NCBI GenBank assembly: GCA_036850595.1
Contig: CM072152.1
Span: 6,529,640-6,593,639, forward strand
DNA length: 64,000 nucleotides
Source: Rhyacichthys aspro
Lineage: Eukaryota > Chordata > Actinopteri > Gobiiformes > Rhyacichthyidae
Direction of reading: 5' to 3'
Under the pieces are notes generated by a model that saw nothing but the letters and a program-made list of their open reading frames with translations, had not been told where the DNA came from and searched no databases. Below, piece by piece: positions 9,101 through 21,399 of the stretch. The translations under genes and the position numbers were made by a program. Every line of letters starts with the position of its first letter. Positions within the stretch are counted from its first letter, which is position 1.

Positions 9101-11953
9101 CAGTTGAAGGAGTTTCTCATTAATGATGATAAAAATTCATGTCAGACTCATTAACAAAAGGAATGTTTCAACTGGGTGTTATTCTATGGGTTGAGTTGGG
9201 GTAACTCCTGAGGAGGGTTGTGTTTCCACTGCACTGCCTACAGAAGGGTGGGATCTGCTAGATGAAAAGTGCTAACATTCAAGTGCCACAAAAGTTTTCT
9301 TTAAATCATTTTTTAAGTTGACATTTAAAACTTAGATGCATTGCCATTAAATAGAATAAAGAAGAAAGTAAATCCTTAATTATGCAGCATTATTTAACAG
9401 AACAAGAATGTCGTTTCAGGTTTTTTTCCCTGCTTTTTGAACTTTTTTTGAATTCAGGAGCTGCAAAGTTTTTGTTGTGGTAAATTTTTATGCAGGGTTT
9501 TATTTAAAAAGTCGATATGTATGACATTGAATCCAGAAAACAGCTGTTGCTAATAAATGCTAACTTTGTTTTAGAAAAAAAAGGACATTTAGCATTCTTT
9601 CTTTTTGGAATTTGGAAGTTAATCAAAAGAACAACACACGTTTTGTGTTCTTATTACTTTCTTTTGTTTTCACCTGTGTACGGATTGTCTAATGTCTGAT
9701 CTAATGTCGACTGAGAGTTTGAAAAAGTGAAACAGTGTGGTACGTTTTTTTGTGAAGTTTTGTACACTTTCAGGCAGTGGAAACTTACTTGTACTGCCTA
9801 ACCTTGTACTGCCATTGTGTACCGTACCACTCCAGTGGAAACAAGGCTTAAGAGTGCATCTGACAGCACTCAAAGCCTAATCCCAGAATCAGAGGAATGA
9901 AAACTCTTCAAATGATTTAATTCAATTTGTTCGGGTTGCAGGAATGTAATATTGCATTGTTTATCTAACAGCCAGATGACATTTAAATGAAAAGCACAGA
10001 GGTTTACAGATATAATAACTACACTAAAGTACACTTTACATACAGGCCATTTGCGCAATATCAAGAATGGAAAACTACTTTTTAAAATTCCAGGTTTTTC
10101 AGGATGTGTGGGAACCCTGTCTGTTTCATTAAAAACCCAAACTGAGCTCAAAAAGGCAAAATGTACCTCTATAAAAAACTCAAAAACGAGACCACAGAAA
10201 AGCTGTGTGCGTGGGACGGCTCAGTTCTTCCTGTCTGTACCAAAGTGGCAGCCTCTAATGGTTCAGCCAAACATACCAGAGCAGGCCGGCACTGAGCACC
10301 CACAGGGTCAGGCTTGACTTGTGCCAAACCACAAGTTGAGTGGGAGACAGACAGCTCCAACTCTCTTCTCTCTGGCACTGTGAGCTAACTTTAATCATCC
10401 TGCAACACTGCTTTACTTGTCCTGTTGTATTCACTGTCGCAGCTGCGAAGGAAACGAGCGCCTACTTCTAAATGCCAACTACCATGTGACTGTTTTAATA
10501 GCATCCAATACATTTTTAAATGACATATAATCTGTTTCAAATCATAATCATTTAGCATTTCTTTAATCTGGAATTGAAATAAGAATTGCTTAGATACTTG
10601 TACTCCCAGGAATAAGCTAAAATGAACCAAAACAAGATAATAAAACAGAAGCAAGGTGGCAAAAAATGAAAAAGAGTTCGTCAGCCCCAACATAAACAGC
10701 CTAAAATGTTACTGGGCGGCATTGCTTTGTAACAAAGTAACTCAGAGAAGTCAGGAGTGTTTTAGTTGGCTATAGAACAATGCCTGGGAGAAAATTGCTA
10801 ACTATAGCTTTCATATTGAACTTTTCTGCACTTGAAACGGAGAAAGCTGACAATGGTTTACACATAACTGTATTTGAAATGCCTGTCTTAGATTAAGAAG
10901 CAAAGTTATTGTACATAAAGCATTTCCTAAAAGGCTGCTCCCAGCTGCCGAAACCCGGGATCGAACCAGGGACCTTTAGATCTTCAGTCTAACGCTCTCC
11001 CAACTGAGCTATTTCGGCCTATATACCTTGCTGTGAGGAAGCATTCAGATGGAAAAACACCTGCCATACTGTGAACTTAACTTTTTGACCAGAGGACCAC
11101 AGTCTCAAAGGGAACAGTGACAAAGTCATTTATTTGGATGCTGTATAAATGCAGATACATTTAATATTTACAATAAATACAATAAAATAATAATCAGTAC
11201 AGTTTGCTCATGTGGTTGCCGTAATAACAAAAAGATTAGTTGGGAGAAGGTCCCTGGTTCAATCCTGGGTTTAAGCAGTCATTTTGCTGATGAGCAACAG
11301 TAATGTTTGCCTCTTAACATACAATATGGCCCCTCCTCCCACATGACGACAAGTAGCTGTTGTTAAAAGGAGAAAACTAAACTTATTCAGCTTGAAGAAC
11401 CTTATGTAAAGAATATGCTGCATATAACATGGTGTTACATTTACATAACATATAATGTTATTTCTGAGAGAACTCTGCGTATTATGTGAATGACAGGCCC
11501 ACAAATTAGACTTTGTCAATAAAACCAAAAGGCTATTTTCTCAAAAATGTGACAATATCAGTGAAACAGCTTTCAGAAAATGTATGTTTAACTTCAATTA
11601 AGGTAAAATGTTGGGTTTCTGTAGTTTAAAATACTAGTGAGTGACAAAATAAATGTACATATTTATGAACAGAAGGAGTACATACAATATGGTGAAACAG
11701 CTTTAACCTTGCAGAACTAGTGCTGTGTATCTTGCAGTGTCATTACCTTGTCATAATAGTACCGGAGTGCTCTGCTGAGTTTGTCATAATTCATATTTGG
11801 CTTGTTCTTGCGGGCCCCCCACAGCCGGGCCACCTCCTCAGCCTGCAGCAGTTTGAACTCCCCTTCCTCATTGGTCCAACAGATGAGCTGCTCGTTGCTG
11901 GAATCCAGTAGGAGCTGGAGAAGGAACTGCCACAGGGTGACAGAGTTGTCCAT
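6067..11953 (-). CDS. elk4: ELK4 (SAP-1)-like ETS-domain ternary complex factor, complete coding region
   Basis: Five coding exons join in frame on the minus strand: 11953-11747, 9018-8242, 7869-7636, 6384-6265 and 6165-6067, giving about 478 aa (human ELK4 is about 430). ELK4 is a nuclear transcription factor that binds GGA-core ETS sites with SRF at serum response elements and is activated by MAP kinases. Features in order: ETS domain (about 1-90, with LWQFLLQLL and YDKLSRALRYYYDK); SRF-binding B-box (about 145-164, RNDYIHSGLYTSFTLNSL); SUMO-type IKIE (172-175) followed by NPAEK; D-domain basic/hydrophobic motif (about 365-380, KNRKPPKILQI); C-box with SPSLPTASLTP, NIHFWSTLSPVAPLSPA (Ser428 and Ser434 correspond to the ELK1 phospho-sites); and FQFP ERK docking at the exon 5/6 join. 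It is convergent with MFSD4A. Oddities are an altered FVSYP motif and a GC donor after the second coding exon. ELK1 and ELK3 are less likely because of synteny and the C-terminal PDPQKT. Confidence 0.92.
6265..6384 (-). CDS. elk4: ELK4 coding exon 4: transactivation core
   Basis: The acceptor is tttcctcag before ACTCCCAC. It encodes 40 aa: TPTLLLTPSPLLSNIHFWST, then LSPVAPLSPATRRQ, then GAHLFQ. The donor is TTCCAA followed by gtcagt, phase 0. This is the ERK-phosphorylated activation segment shared by the three TCFs. It is too short for ordinary ORF lists and was found by reading for the motif. Confidence 0.9.
7636..7869 (-). CDS. elk4: ELK4 coding exon 3: D-domain and start of C-box
   Basis: The acceptor is gtttcctgcag before GTGGACAG. 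It encodes 78 aa in phase 0: VDSGRTEAEDE, then GKNRKPPKILQI (MAPK docking D-domain), then SPSLPTASLTPAMLQ. The donor is CTGCAG followed by gtgagg. Confidence 0.88.
8242..9018 (-). CDS. elk4: ELK4 coding exon 2: end of ETS domain, B-box, SUMO motif
   Basis: The acceptor is ttgcttttccag before AACATCATAAAG. It encodes 259 aa: NIIKKVNGQKFVYR, then the altered LCPT, then DILKGD. The B-box, IKIENPAEK and a Ser/Pro-rich middle ending GDHTQEK follow. The exon closes at AAG followed by gcaagg, a GC-type donor in phase 0. Reading on would add only RKQAQPF and a stop, which would lose the conserved C-box, so splicing here is preferred. Confidence 0.85.
10946..11018 (-). tRNA. tRNA-Phe (anticodon GAA)
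   Basis: The 73-nt minus-strand sequence folds as a standard cloverleaf. The acceptor stem is GCCGAAA with TTTCGGC, the D-arm AGCTCAGTTGGGAGAGC, the anticodon loop ACTGAAGAT with GAA, and the T-arm GGTTCGATCC (B box). The discriminator base is A. A TTTT run (10932-10929) shortly after the 3' end would terminate RNA polymerase III. It looks the same as the vertebrate tRNA-Phe(GAA) I remember. It lies in the ELK4 intron between the two ETS exons and on the same strand. Confidence 0.97.
11238..11273 (+). pseudogene. tRNA-Phe pseudogene lacking the anticodon arm
   Basis: AGTTGGGAGA is joined directly to AGGTCCCTGGTTCAATCC and then TGGGTTT. This equals the D-arm and T-arm of the tRNA-Phe gene at 10946-11018 with about 19 nt of anticodon arm missing and two transitions in the T-arm. 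It lies on the opposite strand about 220 bp away. No acceptor stem is present, so it cannot be functional as tRNA. Confidence 0.75.
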
Positions 11954-11959
11954 GTCTCA
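11747..11959 (-). CDS. elk4: ELK4 coding exon 1: ETS domain N-terminal part
   Basis: The acceptor is gtatgttccag, followed by TGAGAC and the start ATG at 11953-11951. It encodes MDNSVTLWQFLLQLLLDSS through ALRYYYDK (69 aa). The donor is GACAAG followed by gtaatg, phase 0. This covers DNA-contact helix 3 of the ETS fold. The ATG is chosen because ELK proteins start directly with M(D/E)xxxTLWQF. Confidence 0.93.
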
Positions 11960-14610
11960 CTGGAACATACAGAGGACAAAAGAGGACAAGGAAATTGAAA
12001 TCATATGAATGAAAAAAAATGTGTTACATGCCGCTTTAACACATTTAATTGACTCCAGCAGCACGTCGATGAGTCATTCTTATCTGTGTTGCTGAGAAGC
12101 CAAAGAATTGCATCGACTCAGTCTGTTTTTAACTCTCAGTCTGGGATCTGGAACAGCAGGAGCACCAGTCTGCTATGACTGCTACACACATTTACACTTT
12201 TACATTCTCCAACAAATTCAGTCCTCTTAAGCTTGATTATCTAAGCACCAACCAAGTTCTTCAACAGGTACACTGCAATAACCATGATAGCTCATAAGGG
12301 TTTCAGCTTATTCATTACAAGTACTCCAATTAGTGTACCCAGTTTTTAAGTTAAGTTAACTTCAAATGGTCAGACTTGTGCCACTTGTGCAATTTTTTAT
12401 TTGGTTGCACCACAGTGTAGGGCTGTAATTAACCAATTGTTCTGACATGCCTGGCACACTGAATACCATAAATCTATTTCAGAAGCGGCCTTTGCTTTAG
12501 ATTTGCTATATATTGTGTAGTCCTGAGTACTGGTAAAAATGGGGCAACAGAATATAAATTCAATACATAAAGGATATTTACACAGCAAGATTTTTGGTAA
12601 AGAAAAGCTAGTAAATATGAAAGTAAAATTCTGAGGTTGTGAGAACGTAGCATGCAATGAATTACAGCCAGCTGACAAAATAAACCTGTGTAAATATATT
12701 GATAAGTAAGTGATTACTGAAGTGAAGTGTTTAGTCTGCACAAATATACATGCATCTATTGCTGATAGCCAGGCAATCTCACAATTCTAAATCAATTCTG
12801 ATGTAGAGAATAAGTAACATTTGAGGAAAACGATGAGCACAATGAAAACGAAGCAAAAACACAATGAGCTGTGGATAAAATCAAAAATTGTTTTGGAGAA
12901 ATGTAATTAGAGGCACATTGCTTTTGATTTAAAAAAAAAAAAAGAGTTCCAAACCTCTCCAGTGTTAAAAATCTTTTTATCTGTCTTTACTTTCTACTTG
13001 GTCAATCAATTATGATATGCTAATATCTAATAGTTACTGTTACTTTATAACACTACTACCACAGTCTGTAAATGTTTTCTATGCTTGTGATTAAAAAACT
13101 AAAATTAAATACAATTTTATCTAAATCCCCTGAATGTTAACTTTTTTCTCTGCCTGTTTTTTACACTATCACAACCCAAAATCTTGTAATAATAGCAAAT
13201 TTGACTGAGGGTGCATCAGAGATTTAAGGGGGTGCAGCAGCCACAATAAACAGAGTAAGAAATCAGCCATTTCTGATAACAAGATAAGTTCAAATCTTTA
13301 ATTTCTAAACTTAAACATACCTATATAACAATATAGGTAACTATAAGGATTAGTTTGGAGACTGTGGCTGAAGAAGTGGAGCAACAAACACACAAAAGAA
13401 CAGATGATATATTGACCAACATGGACCATTGCCCGATTATGCTTTTCAATAACAGAGAGCAGCTAGTGGACGTCTGAGATCAGTGAGCTGCAGGACAGAA
13501 CGCCACAAGTTTTTTCTCATAGCCTGAGATAAGACGTATAAGATGAACTGAACTGAATAATGTGATACATCTTAAGTTTAGATTTACTGACCTGAGTTGG
13601 GGTTTTTTTGGTGGTATAATTTAACTCGCCCTCTGGATTTTTTTTTTCTGTTTACTGTCCCATCCGGCATTTAAACAACAAGTGCCTTAGTGGGTCCACA
13701 ACAAACGACATTGCCACAGGAATTAGCAATGAACTAGTCTGGAATACCTCATAAGTGTTTTACACATATGCACTTAGGATTTTCATGCTAAATAAATGGA
13801 CACTAACTAACTAGGAAATCCTTATTACACACCAACATGCATCCTCTACGAAAACAAAAGAGATAAATATATCTAGAAACCAACTTCTTGCTTCGTTGTT
13901 TACATGGGAGGGTTATTTCTTTATGTGGAAAAAAAAATATTTCAAAGGTGGACAAAATTTAATCGAAGCCAGGATACTACTCCTTTAAATCGAATGAAAT
14001 GATCGAAATACTTGTGAATAGCCCCTCATTTGTCGACATGTGTGTTTGTGTGCATAATCCTCTTATGTGGATGAGTAAATCTGCGTTGAATCATCATCAA
14101 AGCTGCTGGGCTGTAGACACACCCCCCACTCGCAATCTGCCGCACGCTGTAATGTTAATATCGGGCCAAAAAATAGGACAGTGTCAAAAATTGTTGCCTG
14201 CAAATAAGCTTACCATTCGACGTTATGTAAGACGTGACATTAGCAGCTGTAGACGCTATCTACAGAGGACAAAGATAACGTCAGTGAGGTGAAACAGTCA
14301 TAAAAGACAAGTTATGGGACACTATTGAGGTTTGGGCGGTCAACGGAGTGATATATTTCTACTGTCAGTGTCCAAGCACCCACACACTGCAAAATAAAAG
14401 ACCACTTGTTGATGGAAAGCCCCAGTTTTGTTAGCGTTTTTCAAAGGCAACCAGTTTCCGCCGTCGTTTAAAAGAAGCACAACAAAGCTTAAATATTAAC
14501 ATAGCGCTGAGCAGCCCAAAGAGACAAACACATTGACGAGGTGACGTTAGTTGGCTAAGCGAAAGATAGCCCTTGGCCATAGCTCACGTTAGCTTGTTTG
14601 CTAACAGTAC
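11960..14610 (-). other. elk4: ELK4 intron 1 (inferred)
   Basis: About 2.65 kb between the coding ETS exon and the candidate 5' UTR exon. It is AT-rich with poly-A/T runs. I see no coding exon in it; the 97-aa frame at 13999-14292 has no recognisable motif. Confidence 0.4.
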
Positions 14611-14830
14611 CTCGCTCGCACAGCCCGCTGAATTTCTTCGGAGTCGTCCAGCAGTGTCAAAATATTCCCCACACATTGTTGAAAAGCTTCCTACCGCGCC
14701 ATAGCCCGGGAACAAGTTTAAAATACTAGGCCGACGCATATACCTGAGAAGAATACATAATAAACTGTCTACTATGGCTTCTACAGACGATAAATCCGAA
14801 CAGGAAATAATGCTGCATTCACTGACCCTC
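14611..14830 (-). promoter_or_regulatory. elk4: Candidate ELK4 non-coding first exon and promoter
   Basis: ELK4's start codon exon has a splice acceptor 6 nt before the ATG, so a 5' UTR exon must lie upstream. The most CpG-rich stretch upstream on the minus strand is around 14.4-14.8 kb. It has a clean donor at 14611/14610, GCGAG followed by gtactg. The transcription start is not determined; TSS placement is inference. Confidence 0.45.
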
Positions 14831-15667
14831 GTATATAGAACCATCGTGAACTTTTGTACTTGTTTTTACTTAGTTTATCTGAACCAGTAAAATTAATTTA
14901 CAACTCATTCGATACCAATAGAATTATTTTTTGCTTGTGAACTAGAAATGTGGCGTGGTGTACATTTTAAGATTTAAGTGAATTTCACATAAAATGGGAA
15001 CAGATTTTGATGGGGAAACGTCACTCAAAATTTCGATACCTTTAAATGCACGTGAACAGAGCATTGAACTCAAGCTGAGATCACTTCCCCGAGAGTTTTC
15101 TTGAGAACAACTATCAGTGCATCGGTCTCCAAAAAAAACCAAAAAAAAAACACGGTCACGCACCACTATTTTTTCCCGAAAGAGCTCCCATTCAGGGATA
15201 TACACAAGCAAGAAGCTACTTGCCCCTGCCCAGGTGATTGGGCAAAGTGTTTGTAAGTTATGTTGATTGGGGCATTGTAATTCCAACCGACAGCCAAGTA
15301 TGTTTTTTACTTAAAAGGCATTGCACTGGGGTAGACCAGGCAACTGTCAAGGGCCCCAAGCAGAGGTGGGCCCAATATGATGGCTGATTGCATTTTCTGG
15401 TGCTTATCCAGAACAGGTTGTTTTGGTTGTCAGATCTCCACCAAGACCAAAATATAGGAGGTACTTTCTTTGAAATGTCCTAGAATATTTATTGACATAT
15501 CAAGTCCACATCTTTCACAGACCGATGGCCATATTCATACTTCACCTGTTATTATCACATGAGCCACCAAGGGGCAGCATGTCACAGCAGTGAGTCTTTA
15601 AGCTGTATCCAAGGATTTGAGTGTCTGTATGGATTCAAAATAACTACATAACTAACCAACTAACGAA

Positions 15668-15668
15668 C

Positions 15669-15733
<65 letters not shown>

Positions 15734-15755
15734 AAATCAATCAATCAATCAATCG
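15668..15755 (+). repeat. (ATCA)n microsatellite
   Basis: About 21 units of ATCA with two ATAA interruptions (aaatcaataaatcaatc). It gives an artificial open frame of repeated SINQ. Confidence 0.97.
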
Positions 15756-18700
15756 TGTATAGTACAAACAGCACAAATTACATTAGACTGTACATATACC
15801 ACTGTACACTTCTTCCTGGTTCCATACAGACCTTAATCTACCTCAGGTAATACAAAAAGTTTAAATATACTGGAAAATATGATGATGGTGTTAACAATGA
15901 TAATCTATCCCTGTATGATTTTGGTAAGAGAGCTTCAATATGCTTGTTCACCAATATATTTGTCAAAGATTCACACTAACAGTTTTAAAGAATGCATTTG
16001 CCACAAAAGATCTATTATTAATAATACACAATCACTACAAAAAACATGCTGTTAACACAAAATTGCATTGGAAACGGCTTCACACCTGAAAACATGAAAG
16101 TGTGGACCAAAGAGTGTAGGTGTAAAAGCCCCCTCAGATTTTTTCATTATGATGTATAGCCTACCCACTACCAACACTCTAATGTACAGTTTTTCTGGAT
16201 GGCTTTAACCGTAATTCTGCGTAACATTGAAGCGGGGAGGCGGCGCTGAATTTGTCCTATAGTAACCTCAGGTCACAGCTGTTGTGTTCTAAGCATTTTC
16301 ATTACATCACAGCCTCTGGTAATGACAGACCTATAAAAACAAAGCCATAAAGCTGGAAGAAAACGCTAAACTACCTGCTAACTGCACTGACAGATTGAGA
16401 GCTTGTTTGAGGTAGACTACTATTCTTAAAAAGCTACCATTTAAATTCAATATAAATAATAAGTAATGATTTTCCATATTGCCAGGCCCTGTCTGACACT
16501 TCTTTATACGACCTATAGCATGTTAGCCAGTGACAACTCTAGAATGCCACTAGTACAAGATGCTTGCAGCACAACACAACAGCAGGGAGTAATGCAGAGA
16601 TGACTTAAGTGTTTTCTGGTCATGCATCTCTTTAGTGGTTATGACCAACATTATCATTAAAGGGGCATTATTATTATTTAAGCTGTTACAATTGTCCATT
16701 TTCTTGTGGACCCAACTTTTAAATCTGGGTCCTCCGTGTGATGTTATTTGGCACTGAGTGTAAGTCCAGCCTAACACAGCACAGTATTAACCGCTAGCCT
16801 ATATCTGGTGAAGCCTAAATGCTCCAATAAATGCTAATGATCTGTAATCAGTTGGTTGCCAATTTAACAAGATGAATCTTTTTTTTACAAGCATTTTGTA
16901 AATAAACACGATTTTACTGTGAGTTTTAACAAAATAATACAATGAGGTACAAAGATGTGAGCTAGCCTTTATAATGATCACCCCACAGCGGGATTTTCGT
17001 AGCTCTCTTCCGGTAAAAGGCGCTCGCATTGGTTGACACTCAAGTCAACAAGAAGTACCAAGAATAAACCAAGGAAATGGCTTATTCCGTTGCAAAATAC
17101 ACCTTATATTATGTGAAACAGCTTAAAAAGATAACATACAGAAACAGGCAGCAAATTAAACATGGATAAATGTTGCCGCATGTTTTGACGCAATTTTTAA
17201 CGAGGAAGAGATAATCGCTACAATCTCAGGGTCTAAAGTAAATAGCAAAAACTTCAAGGTCTAACATGATATTACGTTTTGAGATAAGACCTTTCGTAAA
17301 TGGAACATGATCCTGTCTACTGTGGTTGTTGTTGAGAGGCTAGTCAGTTGGTCACCATTGTAATGTGGCCATTTAATATACTATTGACTGTAAAATTTAT
17401 CTAGTGTGTGTGCATTATTATCTAATGGCCACAAATTATCCTGTGGTGAGAATGTATCATGTAACTAAGCATAACTTAGTGGCAAACCATCAGGGGCATC
17501 AGGAAATTAACAGATTAAACAATTATTCTCAGATTTTAAAGAAATAAAACAATTCATTGTGTCTTATGTTGTAAAAAAAAAAAGAAGCTGTCTTTGTGCT
17601 GTTTCTGTCTTGGGCTCAGTGAATACAGCATTGCTGTGTTTAAAAAAAAACAGAAACCAATCAGAAAACTTGTAGGTTGTTGCTGCCATGTTGTTTCTAG
17701 GCAGATTTCTGGAAGACAATAGATAGTGAAGATTGAAGTTTGAGATATTAAAGCTAATGTCAATGTCTTTACAGTAAATTACTAAAAGTAGTTGACAGTT
17801 GGATTAACAAATAAAATGTATTTAATGTTTTGTCCCTATAGGCCTGACATTTGATTGGTTAATACGCTTGAAAGTTCAAAACAGTTTCAAACACTATACA
17901 AATCGTGGTGGTAAAAAGTGTTAGCCAGCTAGTTCATGAAAAAAGTGAAAAATCTAAATTACAAAAGTAGTGAAGCTGAATAAAATGTTATTGTTGACTT
18001 TATTTTGTTTGAAGTTGAACGTTGTGAAAAAAGGAACCTTCCAAAACATGGCAGCACAAGTGTTACTTAGCTATTTTGACTACGAAGTCAAATATAAAAT
18101 GATAATAGAAGTTAATGTGAACTTGAAGAATGGGAGATATTATTGTGGATTTTATTTATTTATTTACTGCTGTGAAAAGTGAAAACTCCAAATGAACACA
18201 ACAGTAGTGAATGAAAAGTTGAGATTTTATTGGGAATTGGAAGTGGAACATTGTTGAAAGAGGCAGCAAAATGGCAAGGAACAGCCAGATGACTATAGCT
18301 AGATATCTTTAGGCAAATGGCTTCTTGGACAGATTTGTAGCATCAGAATATGTTTTGTTTTTGAGGGCACCACTGTATTGTGATCCAAACCCTTGCATGT
18401 GTTTATAAAGAATCAGAGGAAGCTGTGGCTGTATCTTCAATCACTGTGCTTTTTGTGTTTGTCCAGAAGGAAGCGTACGGAGGAAACTGTGCTCAAAACC
18501 AAATGTGTGTTCTTTTGTTCGCTGCTTTGCCCAGTTACACACTGTCTCTAATCTGAAATGATACCGTGAAGAAAACGACTCATCTGATTCCTATCACGCT
18601 GTTTATGAGTGGTGGCTAACACAGTTCTCTTCAGGAAAGGGTCTGTAACTGGAGCACAGGAGGAAGTGGGGGGTTTCCTTTCACAAATGAAATATGGCCA

Positions 18701-19708
18701 TTGGCTGTAATGTAATAAGAGTGGCCTACGACAGCTGTGACCAGAGGTTACTGTAGGACACAACGCTTAAGTGTTTTCAAACAGGAACAGTGCTGCCTTT
18801 AAGAGCAAGGTTTACTCTCAACCGTCAGTATGCAAGATACTTTTATGACAAGAAAATCTTATAAAAAAAAGATTGAATGGTTCTAATCTACATGTCTGTA
18901 AATTCAAATAAAGAACTGTGAATATAAAAGATATTTTATTTCAACATTACGAATTACAAATCATTTGTCAGGGATATAATTATTGACAGGTTAATGTCTC
19001 AGTACAGTACTGTACAGTAAACTAATATAGAGGCACTGTGCAGTAACTGTGGATTTTCTCTAAAATTTGTTTATCAATGTGCATTGCTTTTGGGTGAACA
19101 GATTCAAATTTTGGGGTCAAAGGACAAATAATCAGCAACAGTCATGAGACCAGAATAGAGCAGAGCACATTATCACAGTTATATGAAAATTATTCCAAAA
19201 AATCTATCTCAATCTCTCACAGCAACTGTAGAATGAAGATATTGCTCTGGGAAGCTGTGCACTCAACCCTTCACAGTGAGGACAGAGAACAGTAGAGAAC
19301 AGTATCACCATTTGTTCTGGCAAACAACAACTCCACATCCTGCCAGCCTTAGGTTGGGTATGTCAAAAAAACACTGCTAACACATGCTGCCTCTACAGGG
19401 TTAACAACATAAAATAATGCAGCACAAGACATTTTTACAGATATTTTTATTTTTGCAAATAGGAAAATAGCATTTGGTATTTGAAAACACAAAAAAACAC
19501 AGCGTGTGTTGAGCAGATTGACAAGAGGACAGAAAGAAAGAGATGATTAGAGAATGGCGGTCTGGATGTAGGTCAGTGGAAGCAGCCTGGGGAGGCTCAG
19601 ACAGATAAACACGTCTGCTGTCTGTCTGCTGTCAGCAGGCCTACACTATAAGCATGGTGCTTTATAACGACAACTAATGTGTCCACTAAGAGAAACAGAA
19701 TGGATAAG

Positions 19709-19773
19709 AGACAGAGATATGCTGCTACATGCGAAAGTGTTCTAATGTTGAGTTTATTTCAAAGCACCAGTGT
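19709..19773 (+). repeat. 65-bp direct repeat, copy 1
   Basis: Begins agacagagatatgctgctac and ends aaagcaccagtgt. It matches copy 2 at 20482-20546 at about 63 of 65 positions. It flanks the LTR-like segment on its left. Confidence 0.9.
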
Positions 19774-20157
19774 TGTTGGAGAATTTTGGATCTATTGTAA
19801 GGTTGTGATGCCCTGAGCCTTGGGCTCTGTCAACAGATAGACTCAGACATCTGTAGGATAACATGTCTCCAACCTCAAGCCCTATCAGCTGAATAACAAC
19901 TGAATAACATTTCTTTTGTTATTGCATTGTTTGCGCACTGATGAGGTTTTATAAGCTCAGTCCTATGAAAGCATAGCTAGACTTGAATGTTCATAATACT
20001 GTGTTGACTGTTCAACTGTCTCCGGCCTGTATTTGATGGTAATAAAGTTCTCCTGCTTAAGTCATCCAGAGTCTCTGCAGTTTATCTATGTGTTCCAATA
20101 CTGCAGCTCCAAGGCAGTATACCAATTCTCTTACAATACTGGCGTCACGAACAACGG
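19771..20157 (+). mobile_element. LTR-like fragment with primer-binding-site-like sequence
   Basis: The segment starts TGTTGTTGG and ends CTTACA (a TG...CA pair). It has a TATAA near 19950 and an AATAAA at 20041. It is followed four bases later by TGGCGTCACGAACAACGG (20140-20157), which sits where a retroelement primer-binding site would. No gag or pol coding sequence follows in the next 320 bp. This is a non-coding relic: a solo or truncated LTR of an unidentified retroelement. LTR borders are inferred, not proven by a paired LTR. Confidence 0.45.
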
Positions 20158-20481
20158 AATTATAAAGCTGGACTGGTAAGTGCAAATTAATTTTTTCTCT
20201 TTTAAGAGAAGTTTGCCTTACCAGAACCAGGCTTGACAGATAGATCCTATGTTGGGCAAATGCAATACACAGTCCTTGAGCTATTGGTCACATATGTGAA
20301 TTTAAATGTAAGTTTGATTTCAATGTGGTTATTCAATCAAATGCTTGTTTAAAATGATTGGCTAATTTTGAGTTAACGTTGTTGGCTACCGGTATTAGGC
20401 TTAGGCCGTACTGGTCGCCTGTATTTAATTCATGAGAAAAGCTAAACAGTCTGCATTGTAAAGTACTGAAATTCAAAATGT

Positions 20482-20546
20482 AGACAGAGATATGCTGCTA
20501 CATGCAAAAGTGTTCTATTGTTGAGTTTATTTCAAAGCACCAGTGT
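20482..20546 (+). repeat. 65-bp direct repeat, copy 2
   Basis: Same sequence as 19709-19773, with gcaaaag for gcgaaag and tctattg for tctaatg. It lies 773 bp downstream and about 250 bp before the assembly gap. Confidence 0.9.
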
Positions 20547-20798
20547 CACTTGGTTAAAAATACCAGTAGGATACAGTTTATAGTGAGTCAGTGTCTGTAA
20601 GTAGCTGTTCTACAGCCACAGTCCAGTTTAGTCTAGCTTTCTGTTTTACAGTCTAGCGTGTAGCACTGGTAAAAGAATGAGCACCATAGTTTTCAATGAG
20701 AGTCGTATGCACTAAGCAGTGCTGTAGAACCTTTCATAGAAAATGACTTTTTTTGCATTTTGTGTTCTGATACATTTGCAAGACTGTCATAAGAGCAA

Positions 20799-20898
20799 NN
20801 NNNNNNNNNNNNNNNNNNNNNNNNNNNNNNNNNNNNNNNNNNNNNNNNNNNNNNNNNNNNNNNNNNNNNNNNNNNNNNNNNNNNNNNNNNNNNNNNNN
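20799..20898. other. Assembly gap (100 N)
   Basis: Exactly 100 N, the usual placeholder for a gap of unknown size. Confidence 0.99.
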
Positions 20899-21175
20899 AT
20901 AGATGTAACTGTAATGCTGGTGGGTTTTTGTCCAGATAAACTGAGTTGACATCATTTAAAATTTGGTAATACTTTGTCATATCAGAAATCAGAAATTTAT
21001 CTTGCATAAAACAGTTACCATGATTGTAAGACAAAAGAAGTGCAAACGCAGAAATGGTAAAAAAAAAACAACAACAAAAAAACAAAACATTTTACAAATA
21101 CAGGATGTGGTGGTCTATTGTGTAGAATGCAGCAGAGAGATCGAGAAGCATGAGGAGAGATGATGGACGAACTTA

Positions 21176-21216
21176 GTATATTATATTTTATATATTATAT
21201 ATTATATATTATATTC
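21176..21216 (+). repeat. TATAT(T)-type AT repeat
   Basis: Repeats of tatattatat over about 40 bp. Confidence 0.8.
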
Positions 21217-21399
21217 AGAACATGTTTGGAGTCAGATGAAATGCCATTTTTAGCCAGTGTTTTTATTAGATGTCTCATAAAGTCGTTTGAGACGTTGGCC
21301 CATAATCTTGCGCCTTGACACTTTGTAGAACAGTAACAAAATCTGTCCCTATGTTTTTGTAGGATTTTCTTCACATCATTTTATCTTTTTTTCCTTCCC

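Noticed and set aside
9755..9850. cagtggaaac / ccagtggaaacaaggc text, also near 4430, 9225 and 42750
   Set aside because: Looks like a dispersed fish repeat, but the shared pieces are too short here to define borders or a family.
15621..15836. Frame with repeated SINQ
   Set aside because: Translation of the (ATCA)n microsatellite.
20693..21085. Frames of 68-130 codons crossing the N run
   Set aside because: They are open only because N codons are not stops.
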